Assembly (NCBI GenBank): GCA_031553835.1
Contig: JAVBKX010000018.1
Coordinates: 1 to 64,000, forward strand
Direction of reading: 5' to 3'
Length of the DNA stretch: 64,000 nt
Origin: JAVBKX01 sp031553835
Lineage (GTDB): Bacteria > Bacteroidota > Bacteroidia > Bacteroidales > Azobacteroidaceae
Shown here: in pieces, positions 16,964-25,926 of the stretch
Position numbering within the stretch: the first letter of the stretch is position 1
How the letters are laid out: every line of letters begins with the position of its first letter
Translations under genes and position numbers: made by a program
The notes under the pieces: generated by a model
Databases searched by the model: none
Seen by the model: only the letters and a program-made list of their open reading frames with translations
What the model was told of the DNA's origin: nothing

Positions 16964-18238
16964 ATGGAAAACTCAACTAAGCAAGCACAGGTAAGTTATG
17001 TCGGCCCCTTTATCACGATGGTGGTACTGTTCTTTTTTGTCGGATTTTTAACAGTTGTGAACCAACAATTTCAAGGGCCATTGAAAGCATCACTGTTAAA
17101 TAATGCCGGCGATATGATCAATACGCTGACTGTACTGATCACTTTTATCTGGTTTTTGGCTTATCCGCTTACCAGTGGGATCGGTACCCGGTGGACCGAT
17201 AAGTATGGTTATAAAAAAACGTTGGTACGAGGACTGGCTATATTAATAGGCGGCTTACTTATATTTGAACTGGCTGTATTGCAACATATTTATACTCCCG
17301 TATATTTTTCCATTGGCAGCGGCTCTATCCCTATTGCATTTTTTATTTTTCTTTTTGGGTCATATGTTGTAGGGGCGGCCGCTGCTATTTTGCAAATAGT
17401 CATCAATCCTTATCTGATTGCATGCTCCGTCAAAGGCACCAGTGCGGTACAGCGGCAGATGATAGGAGGGTCCGGTAACTCGATAGGAGCTACTTCGGCT
17501 CCGTATTTTGTATCCGGAGTCATTTTTGGCGGATTAGCATTGGATCAGATTTCCCTCCGTCAATTAATTATACCTTTCATCGGTTTAATGGTGGTGATCG
17601 GTATTGTAACATTTGTGGTGAACAGGCTGAATTTACCGCAGATAGCAGGAACAACCAATGAGTCGGGAGCCAGGTTGGAAAAAAGTATCTGGTCTTTTTC
17701 TCATTTGACTTTGGGAGTGATTGCGCTTTTCTTTTATGTGGGTGTAGAGGTTGCGATTGGTGCCAACATTAATCTTTACGCCGAAAGTTTGGGAGGTTCT
17801 TTTGCCCAGGCAGCTGTCAAAATGGCTTTCCTGTACTGGACGGGCATGTTGGTCGGACGACTTATTTGTTCTACATTAAGTAAAGTACCGGCCAATATTC
17901 AATTAACTGTCGGGTCATTTTTCGCGACCTTGTTAGTCCTGGCTTCTATGTTGTTAGCAAATCCATGGTTGTTGGTTGCCGTTGGTTTATTTCATTCAGT
18001 TATGTGGTCTTCTATTTTCACGTTATCTATTGATAAATTGGGAAAATACACTTCAAAAGCATCCGGGACTTTGATGATCGGAGTGATCGGAGGGTCATTG
18101 ATTCCGCTTTTTCAGGGGATGATTGCCGATTTTATGGGAGGCAATTGGAAATATACCTGGATTTTAGTTCTTATCGGAGAAATTTATCTTCTTTACTATG
18201 GTTCAATTGGCTATAAAGTAAAGCAAACCGGAGAATAA
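16964..18238 (+). CDS. MFS sugar permease, fucose:H+ symporter-like (FHS family)
   Basis: 424 residues, about 12 transmembrane helices, no signal peptide. Features typical of FHS permeases include FFFVGFLTVVNQQFQGPLK in helix 1, LQIVINPYLI in helix 4, and a second half starting with a helix around FFYVGVEVAIGANINLYAES. It would carry a monosaccharide across the inner membrane. As last gene of the cassette operon it probably imports the substrate of the GH and methyltransferase genes, for example a methylated or deoxy sugar or uronate (inference). Transport specificity cannot be read from sequence. Confidence 0.9.
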   Translation: MENSTKQAQVSYVGPFITMVVLFFFVGFLTVVNQQFQGPLKASLLNNAGDMINTLTVLITFIWFLAYPLTSGIGTRWTDKYGYKKTLVRGLAILIGGLLIFELAVLQHIYTPVYFSIGSGSIPIAFFIFLFGSYVVGAAAAILQIVINPYLIACSVKGTSAVQRQMIGGSGNSIGATSAPYFVSGVIFGGLALDQISLRQLIIPFIGLMVVIGIVTFVVNRLNLPQIAGTTNESGARLEKSIWSFSHLTLGVIALFFYVGVEVAIGANINLYAESLGGSFAQAAVKMAFLYWTGMLVGRLICSTLSKVPANIQLTVGSFFATLLVLASMLLANPWLLVAVGLFHSVMWSSIFTLSIDKLGKYTSKASGTLMIGVIGGSLIPLFQGMIADFMGGNWKYTWILVLIGEIYLLYYGSIGYKVKQTGE

Positions 18239-18259
18239 ATTTTCCTCTTTTTTTGGAAA

Positions 18260-18304
18260 TTAATGAAACATTAATGACTTGTTAATGCAGGTCACATGCC
18301 TTTG
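18260..18304 (+). promoter_or_regulatory. triple-heptamer operator and -7 box (SusCD operon)
   Basis: TTAATGA starts at 18260 and 18271 and TTAATGC at 18282. Eight bases later the -7 box TGCCTTTG starts at 18297. It drives the outer-membrane uptake operon 18382-25829. Confidence 0.85.
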
Positions 18305-18381
18305 TTTTGCAAAATTTCGCGTATTTTTTATAAATCTAATTAAAAATTTAAACTAATTAACTAATTAAAAAGAAAAGAACA

Positions 18382-19716
18382 ATGGGAAAAACACAAGCAC
18401 ATTTAGTGAAAAAAAGGACGATCGGGAAATTTTTAATTTCTGTCATCTCCTTTGGTTTGTTGATTGTCGCATGTAGCGACGATGACAACACGTTGGTTAA
18501 GCCTAAGTATGATCCTTCCCAATCGGTAGTCTTTAATAAATTCATACCGGAAGAAGGAGGGGTGGGTACACAATTAATCTTGTTTGGGGAGAACTTTGGT
18601 TCGGATACCTCGTTGGTTAAAGTATTTGTGAATGATATACCGGCTCCAGTAATTGGTGTGAACGATCAACGGATTTATGCGGTAGTTGCAGCCAGATCCG
18701 ATACAGGTAAGGTACGCTTGGAAATGGGTAAAGGCGCAGACTTAAAACTGGTCGAATCAGAAATAGATTTTAAATATCTATTTCGGCAAAATGTTTCTAC
18801 CGTTTGTGGACAAACTAATCCGGATGGTAGTGGTGGAGTTGTAGATGGTACCTTGGCTGACGCCTGGTTGACCTACCCGGTGTGGATGGCTATCGACAAT
18901 GATGATGATCTATATACCATTGAATGGCAGTTGGGATTGCGTGTTGTTTCGCGGCGTTTAGATCAAGTAACCACTCCATGGCGCGTTTCAGGAGATGTAT
19001 TTACTATTCGTACCTGCGAGTTTACAACAAGTCAGGATACTTTGATGATTGGTAATGCTCAGGATCGAAATGTGAATGGAACAGCTGTCCTTACGTTGAC
19101 ACGCGATAATGGATTCGCGAATCCTCGTCCTTTTATTAAAGCAAAACATTGTACAGGTGCTTTAACTAATCCGGCTGACGGAGAAATTATATATTCTTTA
19201 TGGGATAATGGTACTGTTTTCCGGTACGACAAGACAAATAAGGCCGGAGTTGCTCTGCTGAATTTAGGATTGTTTTCCGACGTTTGTCTTTGCTTTTCTC
19301 CGGATGGTCGAACATTGTACATTGCCTACAAGCACAACCATTACATTACTAAGGCAGCTTATGATCCAGTGGCTAAAACATTGAGCGATCCGGAGCCATT
19401 TGTTGGAGTGAAGAATAGTCCCGGCAATCAAGAAGGTACGGGGGCAAATGCATTAATTAATACTCCAACTCAAATGATAGTAGATGACCAGGGAAACCTG
19501 CTGTTCTGCGACAGTCAGAATCATTGTATCCGCAAAGTAACACCTGCTGGAACTATGAGTACGTATGCCGGAGTTCCCGGACAAGCAGGATACCAAGATG
19601 GAATGCCATTGAAAGCCACTTTCAGATCACCTGAAGGAATTTGTGTTGACAAAGAAGGCGCCCTCTATATTGCCGATACTCACAATAATCGTATCCGAAA
19701 AATCGTGATCGAATAA
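18382..19716 (+). CDS. IPT/TIG plus NHL-repeat lipoprotein, surface glycan-binding candidate
   Basis: 444 residues. The lipoprotein signal is unusually long because of a basic N terminus (KKRTIGK), and the lipobox VAC lies near residue 31, followed by acidic SDDD, a surface-export-like signal. An IPT/TIG immunoglobulin-like domain (about 50-130, GGVGTQLILFGENFG) precedes a six-bladed NHL propeller (about 150-444, with DSQNHCIRKV and DTHNNRIRKI). Proteins of this make-up accompany SusCD systems and bind polysaccharide at the cell surface. It is the first gene of the uptake operon, 31 bp before SusC. Confidence 0.88.
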   Translation: MGKTQAHLVKKRTIGKFLISVISFGLLIVACSDDDNTLVKPKYDPSQSVVFNKFIPEEGGVGTQLILFGENFGSDTSLVKVFVNDIPAPVIGVNDQRIYAVVAARSDTGKVRLEMGKGADLKLVESEIDFKYLFRQNVSTVCGQTNPDGSGGVVDGTLADAWLTYPVWMAIDNDDDLYTIEWQLGLRVVSRRLDQVTTPWRVSGDVFTIRTCEFTTSQDTLMIGNAQDRNVNGTAVLTLTRDNGFANPRPFIKAKHCTGALTNPADGEIIYSLWDNGTVFRYDKTNKAGVALLNLGLFSDVCLCFSPDGRTLYIAYKHNHYITKAAYDPVAKTLSDPEPFVGVKNSPGNQEGTGANALINTPTQMIVDDQGNLLFCDSQNHCIRKVTPAGTMSTYAGVPGQAGYQDGMPLKATFRSPEGICVDKEGALYIADTHNNRIRKIVIE

Positions 19717-19747
19717 TTGATGTAAGACTATTAAAAATCATAAACAG

Positions 19748-22700
19748 ATGGATAACATAAAAAGATTAAGCCTTTTGATCGGTATATTGTGGATTTCATT
19801 CTCCGCATTTGCACAAAAGGAAATAACAGTAACCGGAACAATCACGGATGAAACAGGTGAAACGTTGATTGGAGCTTCTGTAGTGGTGAAAAACCAACCC
19901 GGATTAGGGACGGTAACAGACATGGATGGAAACTATAAAATTAAAACAGGACCGAATGAAATCTTAGTAATAAGTTATATTGGCTATAATTCGGTTGAAG
20001 TACCTATTCAGAACCGGATAAAAATTGATGTCGTACTGACTACCGGAGGTACCACTATTGATGAAGTAACCGTAGTCGGAGCGGGGGTACAGCGGAAAGT
20101 GAGTGTGGTGGGAGCTATTTCCAGTGTAGATGTGGCCACCTTAACAGTTCCTACTTCGAATTTAAGTAATTCATTAGCCGGAAATGTTGCTGGTATTATT
20201 GCCGTTCAACGAAGCGGTGAACCCGGTCAAAACCAGTCTGAATTTTGGATCCGCGGAATCAGTACATTTGGCGCGAGTTCTGCGGCCTTAGTATTGGTAG
20301 ATGGAATTGAACGAAATTTCAATGAAATCAATGTGGAAGATATTGAATCATTTTCAGTATTGAAAGATGCGTCCGCCACTGCTATCTACGGGCAACGGGG
20401 TGCGAATGGGGTTGTTATTATTACCACTAAACGAGGAAAAGAAGGAAAAGTAAACATTAACTTTAAAGCTGAATATGGTATTGTAACACCTTCCCGTATG
20501 CCTAAATATGTCAATACGATGGAATATTGTAATCTGGCCAATGAAGCCAGCCTTTCCCGGTATCAGGATGTTATATTTTCACCTTCGGAGATGGAGATTG
20601 TGAACTGGAATCTCGACCCGGATATTTATCCCAATGTTGATTGGTATGATACAACCTTAAAAAACCAGGCTGCTAGTTACAGGGGAATGCTGAATCTGAG
20701 CGGGGGGGGCTCTACTGCTCGGTATTATATTTCCGGTGCTTATTATAATGAAGAAGGACTATATAAAGACTATAGCTTGAATAATTATTCGACCAATGCC
20801 AATTATAAACGATATAATTTTCGGTCCAATGTGGATGTCAATGTGACGAAGACCACAATTGTTGAGCTGGGAGTGGGAGGTTGGTTGACTGATCAAAACA
20901 AGCCTGGAGCTCTTACCGATCAGGTTTGGGAATCATTATCTGCGTTTACTCCTGTGACAGTTCCTATTATGTTTAGCAATGGCTTAGCTCCGACAGGCCT
21001 TACCTCAACATTTGTAAATCCGTATGTATTATTAAATAAAACTGGGTATAAGACATTGTGGGAAAATAAACTTGAAACGAATGTGGCCTTACGCCAAAAC
21101 TTGGATTTTATTACTCCCGGATTGAATTTCTACGGACGTTTTTCATTTGATACTTATGGTTACAATGATGTTAATAGGGCTACCTTACCTGATTTGTATT
21201 CGGTGGAAAGAAGACGCGATTCAAAAGGCCGAATGGTATTAAGGCGCCAAATGGCTGGATTTCCTTTAGCACAGAGTACCAGTTCTTGGGGAGATCGTAG
21301 ATATTATGGAGAACTGAATGTTAGCTATGATCGCGTATTTAATAGTGTACACCGAGTGACAGGATTGTTACTATATTATCAACAGGATTATGCTCGTAAT
21401 GATGCAGGAAGTAATGTATTTAAAGCTGTTCCAAAACGTAATCTGGCTTTGTCGGGAAGAGCAACCTATTCTTATCACGACCGTTACTTTACAGAATTTA
21501 ACTTCGGTTATACAGGATCTGAAAATTTTGAACCGGGAGAACGGTTTGGATTTTTTCCAGCTATTGCATTAGGTTGGTTAGTGTCGAATGAAAGTTTTAT
21601 TATGGATCATGCTCCCTGGCTTACAAATTTGAAACTACGGTATTCTTATGGAGAAGTCGGTAATGATGTATTGGGAGATGATCAAGGAACCGGATATTTC
21701 CGCTTTCCTTACATTTCTACTATGGGGGGAGCTGCCGGTTATACCTTTGGAGAAACTGGTCGGTATGGTATGGGTGGTATAGCGATTAGTCGAATCGGCA
21801 CACCTAACTTAACCTGGGAAGTGGCCCAAAAGCACAATGTTGGTATTGATTTAGCTATTGCCCATAAGTTTACGGCTACAGTAGATTTATTTAAAGATGT
21901 ACGAAGCAATATTTTCATGCAACGAACATATATGCCTTCAACTGTAGGATTAACCGGATCACAGATACCTTGGGCAAATGTTGGTAAAATGGAAAGTCTT
22001 GGAACAGATGGTACTTTAGCCTATTCAGATAAAATAGGAGATGTATCGTTTACTGTACGTGGAAACTTCACGTATGCACATTCAGAGGTGTTGGATTATG
22101 ATGAACCTGCTAATGTTTTGCCATATCAAATGAGAAAAGGGTACAGATGGGGTCAAAGTCGGGGGCTGATTGCCTTGGGTCTGTTTACAGATCAAGCGGA
22201 TATTGATAATAGTCCGGTGCAAACATTTGGATCTGTACTACCAGGCGATATTAAATACAAAGATGTGAACGGTGATGGAAAAGTTGACAATGATGATATT
22301 GTGCCGATAGGATATACCAATGCAGCTCCTGAATTTGTATATGGAGCAGGCTTCAGTGCCCAATGGAAAGGATTTGATTTTAATATTTTGTTCCAAGGCG
22401 CCGGAAATTGTGACTTTTTCTTAGGTGGGATTGGTGCAGCTCCATTTTATGCAGGTGCAAATGGTAACATATTGAAAGCAGTGGCTGATCAGTCTAATCG
22501 ATGGACTTCCAGAATTGTATCGGGAACTCCTGATACCGAAAGACAAGATGTCATATTCCCCCGGTTGCAGTATGGTAGTACCAGCAATAATAACTATATG
22601 GCTTCCACCTGGTGGTTACGTAATTCCCGATACTTACGTTTGAAAAATTTGGAAGTAGGATATACATTTCCTTCCCATATGACTCATAAGTTACTGATGG

Positions 22701-22843
22701 AAAAAGTCAGGGTGTATTTTTTGGGAAACAATCTCTGTGTATGGGATGATTTTGGATGGTGGGATCCCGAATTAGCTAAAGACAATGGCGCCAAATATCC
22801 TATCCAGAAAAATTTCACATTAGGTTTAACAGTTAGTTTCTAA
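19748..22843 (+). CDS. SusC-like TonB-dependent outer-membrane transporter
   Basis: 1031 residues. A signal peptide (ending AFAQ) is followed by a carboxypeptidase-regulatory-like domain (about 25-105, VTGTITDETGETLIGASV), a TonB box region (DEVTVVGAG), a plug (about 115-225, with SVLKDASATAIYGQRGANGVVIITTKRG) and a 22-strand barrel ending LGLTVSF. It imports oligosaccharides too large for porins together with the SusD partner 12 bp downstream. This is the only SusC in the window, so it must serve the whole set of CAZymes. Confidence 0.98.
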   Translation: MDNIKRLSLLIGILWISFSAFAQKEITVTGTITDETGETLIGASVVVKNQPGLGTVTDMDGNYKIKTGPNEILVISYIGYNSVEVPIQNRIKIDVVLTTGGTTIDEVTVVGAGVQRKVSVVGAISSVDVATLTVPTSNLSNSLAGNVAGIIAVQRSGEPGQNQSEFWIRGISTFGASSAALVLVDGIERNFNEINVEDIESFSVLKDASATAIYGQRGANGVVIITTKRGKEGKVNINFKAEYGIVTPSRMPKYVNTMEYCNLANEASLSRYQDVIFSPSEMEIVNWNLDPDIYPNVDWYDTTLKNQAASYRGMLNLSGGGSTARYYISGAYYNEEGLYKDYSLNNYSTNANYKRYNFRSNVDVNVTKTTIVELGVGGWLTDQNKPGALTDQVWESLSAFTPVTVPIMFSNGLAPTGLTSTFVNPYVLLNKTGYKTLWENKLETNVALRQNLDFITPGLNFYGRFSFDTYGYNDVNRATLPDLYSVERRRDSKGRMVLRRQMAGFPLAQSTSSWGDRRYYGELNVSYDRVFNSVHRVTGLLLYYQQDYARNDAGSNVFKAVPKRNLALSGRATYSYHDRYFTEFNFGYTGSENFEPGERFGFFPAIALGWLVSNESFIMDHAPWLTNLKLRYSYGEVGNDVLGDDQGTGYFRFPYISTMGGAAGYTFGETGRYGMGGIAISRIGTPNLTWEVAQKHNVGIDLAIAHKFTATVDLFKDVRSNIFMQRTYMPSTVGLTGSQIPWANVGKMESLGTDGTLAYSDKIGDVSFTVRGNFTYAHSEVLDYDEPANVLPYQMRKGYRWGQSRGLIALGLFTDQADIDNSPVQTFGSVLPGDIKYKDVNGDGKVDNDDIVPIGYTNAAPEFVYGAGFSAQWKGFDFNILFQGAGNCDFFLGGIGAAPFYAGANGNILKAVADQSNRWTSRIVSGTPDTERQDVIFPRLQYGSTSNNNYMASTWWLRNSRYLRLKNLEVGYTFPSHMTHKLLMEKVRVYFLGNNLCVWDDFGWWDPELAKDNGAKYPIQKNFTLGLTVSF

Positions 22844-22855
22844 TATATTTAAATT

Positions 22856-24835
22856 ATGAAATACGTATATATATTATTGATTTCATTGGGTATGACATTG
22901 TTCTCCTGCGGAGACTACTTGGATGTTGACCAATATTTTAATGACATGTTGACTATTGATACGGTATTTGTCAAAAAATCATATACTGAGCAATGGTTGT
23001 GGAACACATATTCTTATATGAATGAACGGGGAGCGGAAATTACCCGAGCGAATGTTACGGCATTTAATTATGCTTCAGATGATTGTTTATACGGAGACCA
23101 AAATGGTGGAGTGCCTTGTGAAGCTTACCAGAATGCCCAGTATTCGTCTTCTGCGCAATTGAATGAAAACCGTTGGGCGCATTTATACCAGGGGATACGT
23201 CAGGCTTCCATTTTTATTTCCAATGTAGATAGATGCATTGAGTTGAAAATGGGGGACAGGGAAGATTATCGTGCCCAGGCCCGTTTTCTGAGAGCTTACT
23301 ATTATTGGATGTTAATGAAACAATATGGCCCGGTTCCTATTATTCAAGATGAAGGCCAGGATGTTAGCTTACCTTACGAAGAATTAGGGGTGCCCCGGAA
23401 TTCGTATGATGAGTGTGTTGAATATGTAGTGGCCGAATTGGAGCAGGCAGCCCGTGTACTTCCGCCAACCAGACCTTCTGCCTGGTATGGACAAGCTACT
23501 CGAGGAGCAGCTTTGGCCACTCGTGCGAAAGTGTTGTTGTATGCTGCCAGCCCTTTGTATAATGGAAATGAGGACTTGAAGGATCTGGTGGACAATACCG
23601 GACGTATATTAATTAATCAGACGTATGATGAAGCCAAATGGGCCCGGGCTGCTGCTGCGGCAAAAGATGTAATAGATTTGGATCAGTATGAATTATTAAT
23701 AGTAGATACCACTTCTACTTCAGTAAAAGCTTCGGCTGTAGTTCCTAACTTGCCTTATCCTGATGGTGCGGGCAATGTGGATGCTTTCGAGTCCTATCGT
23801 CAATGTTTTAACGGAGGAGTATCCGCCGCAAAAAACAGGGAATTTATCCTGACTCGTCAGAATTATGCCGGAGCTGGAGATTTAAACTGGATTGCGTTTT
23901 ATGCTGTGCCTTTTTCATTAGGAGGACAAAATACGATTTGCGCTACTCAAAAACAGGTGGATGCTTATTATATGTTTGATGGCAAAGATAAAAATCAAGC
24001 CAGTGCAGAATATCCTTATCAAGTAGCGGGATTTACTCAATCTGCCAACGATTATCCTTTTGTCAGAGCTGATGTGTCTTTGATGTATGTCAATCGGGAG
24101 CCTCGTTTTTATGGGTCAATATCTTATAGTGGAACAGTTTGGGAATATTTGAGTTCTTCTCCGATGACTCCGGGAGGACCAGCCCGCACTAACAGCCAGA
24201 TATTCTACTATAAAGGAACAGATGGTAAACAAAATTCGACTCCTGATAATTATCTCCGTACAGGTATAGGCGTTAAGAAATATTATAATCCGGAGGATTC
24301 CTGGAGCAATGCAGAAAGTGCAGACTTATATGAATATAAAGTAGAACCTACCATCCGCTATGCAGATGTCTTGTTGTGGTATGCTGAAGCATTAAATGAA
24401 TTGACGAAATCGTACGACATACCTTCTTATGATACACAGAGGACACATCATGTTAGCCGGAATGTTTCTGAAATGAAATATGCTTTCAGTCGGATACGGT
24501 ATCGTGCAGGGTTACCGGATGCTGCCACTGCCGAATATAGCGATGCTGCCACATTCAGAAAAATACTGAAACGGGAAAGGCAAATAGAGTTATTTATGGA
24601 AAGCGCCCGCTATTTTGATTTGCGTCGCTGGAAAGATGCTGAAAAAGAAGAAAATCAACGATTGATGGGGCTGAATATTGACATGATGAATACTGTTGAT
24701 CAAAAACAACGTTTTTATGAAATAATGCCAGTATCCATGAGAAAAATATTTATGAAAAAAATGTATTTGTGGCCTATTCCTTTTGATGATTTGAAGAAAA
24801 ACGGTAAATTAACTCAAAATCCGGGATGGGAATAA
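22856..24835 (+). CDS. SusD-like glycan-binding lipoprotein
   Basis: 659 residues, somewhat long for SusD. Lipobox LFSC with Cys18, followed by GDYLDVD, typical of SusD. The TPR-rich helical scaffold is seen in RAQARFLRAYYYWMLMKQYGPVPII (split here as a landmark near residue 140-165) and the C-terminal RERQIELFMESARYFDLRRW and ENPGW-like end (QNPGWE). It caps the SusC barrel and hands oligosaccharides to it. Confidence 0.97.
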   Translation: MKYVYILLISLGMTLFSCGDYLDVDQYFNDMLTIDTVFVKKSYTEQWLWNTYSYMNERGAEITRANVTAFNYASDDCLYGDQNGGVPCEAYQNAQYSSSAQLNENRWAHLYQGIRQASIFISNVDRCIELKMGDREDYRAQARFLRAYYYWMLMKQYGPVPIIQDEGQDVSLPYEELGVPRNSYDECVEYVVAELEQAARVLPPTRPSAWYGQATRGAALATRAKVLLYAASPLYNGNEDLKDLVDNTGRILINQTYDEAKWARAAAAAKDVIDLDQYELLIVDTTSTSVKASAVVPNLPYPDGAGNVDAFESYRQCFNGGVSAAKNREFILTRQNYAGAGDLNWIAFYAVPFSLGGQNTICATQKQVDAYYMFDGKDKNQASAEYPYQVAGFTQSANDYPFVRADVSLMYVNREPRFYGSISYSGTVWEYLSSSPMTPGGPARTNSQIFYYKGTDGKQNSTPDNYLRTGIGVKKYYNPEDSWSNAESADLYEYKVEPTIRYADVLLWYAEALNELTKSYDIPSYDTQRTHHVSRNVSEMKYAFSRIRYRAGLPDAATAEYSDAATFRKILKRERQIELFMESARYFDLRRWKDAEKEENQRLMGLNIDMMNTVDQKQRFYEIMPVSMRKIFMKKMYLWPIPFDDLKKNGKLTQNPGWE

Positions 24836-24860
24836 ACATAAAACTTAAATGATTGATTAT

Positions 24861-25829
24861 ATGAAAAATATATTTTTATATGCGATAGCTTTATTTGGCA
24901 TTTGGATGAGTTCATGTGATAATTTGCCGGATGAACAATTTGAAAAGTATGTAATTATGAGCCGTAATGGCTTTCAAACCAGATCTTTTGAATATCAGAA
25001 AAGTGGTTTTGGAACTACAGATATTGCTATTTCTGTAAGTGGAACCTCTGTCATTAGTCATGATATTTCAGTGAAAGTCGCAATTGACGAAACTGCGTTG
25101 TATAATTATAATTTTGATAATTTCAGGGAAGATGTCACGTTGTATTATACATTACTTCCTGCCGATAGTTATGAATTGGGTAGCGAAATGGTCACAATTC
25201 AAGCGGGGCATGAGTATGGATTGTTGCCAGTGAAAGTGGATCTGGCAAAATTAGATATGAAGAAAAATTATGTATTGCCATTAACAATCGTTTCTACTTC
25301 GGATTATTCGGTTGGCCCAGTAAAATATGCAACTATTTTGATGAATGTAGTGTTGGAAAATGGTTTTTCAGGTGAATATGCCGCAAGTGCAAAGATTAGG
25401 GATTATACAATTTATCGTGATGAATCGGATCCTAAAAAACAAGAAGAGAAGCAAACATTTAATTTTAGTGGAGTCCGGAATTTATTTGTTCTTGACGATA
25501 AGACCTGTTATTTGTATGGTGGAAATGTGAGTGAAGAATCGGTTGCCCGTGATAAATACCGCATTCAGGTGGTAATAAATCCAGATAGTACACTTACGTT
25601 GACATCAATGAATCCGGATATTGAATTTATACAACAGAATACAGGGACTACTCCAGGATCCAGGTCGAATTATATAGTAATAAGGGATACAATCATTAAT
25701 TCAAATGCAGGAATTGTTACCCGTCTTCAATTGGATTATCGATACACAAATCATGATCCTCTTTTCCCTGAAGATTTTGCTTTTAGGGGAACATTGACAC
25801 AGACAAAAGAATTACCACGAATTTACTAA
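24861..25829 (+). CDS. SusE-position surface lipoprotein (DUF1735-like)
   Basis: 322 residues from the ATG at 24861; an upstream ATG at 24849 is in frame, but the downstream one gives a normal signal. Lipobox MSSC followed by DNLPDE. The N-terminal region (VIMSRNGFQTRSFEYQ ... VKVAIDETALYNYN ... YTLLPADSY) resembles DUF1735/BT_3987-type domains found in lipoproteins encoded after SusD. The C-terminal half is beta-rich and unassigned. It probably binds glycan beside SusCD. It is the last gene of the operon, 21 bp before a terminator. Confidence 0.85.
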   Translation: MKNIFLYAIALFGIWMSSCDNLPDEQFEKYVIMSRNGFQTRSFEYQKSGFGTTDIAISVSGTSVISHDISVKVAIDETALYNYNFDNFREDVTLYYTLLPADSYELGSEMVTIQAGHEYGLLPVKVDLAKLDMKKNYVLPLTIVSTSDYSVGPVKYATILMNVVLENGFSGEYAASAKIRDYTIYRDESDPKKQEEKQTFNFSGVRNLFVLDDKTCYLYGGNVSEESVARDKYRIQVVINPDSTLTLTSMNPDIEFIQQNTGTTPGSRSNYIVIRDTIINSNAGIVTRLQLDYRYTNHDPLFPEDFAFRGTLTQTKELPRIY

Positions 25830-25850
25830 GCAGAGTAGAACATTTATTTT

Positions 25851-25887
25851 AAAAAAACAGGGCTGTCTAAACAGCCCTGTTTTTTTT
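25851..25887. terminator. bidirectional terminator
   Basis: A perfect 10-bp stem ACAGGGCTGT (25857-25866), loop CTAA and ACAGCCCTGT (25871-25880) has an A run on the left and a T run on the right. It ends the SusCD operon and can also end the convergent GH127 transcript. Confidence 0.93.
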
Positions 25888-25926
25888 ATGGGTTCAAGTT
25901 CCTAATATGAAGCAAACAGGCGGGAT

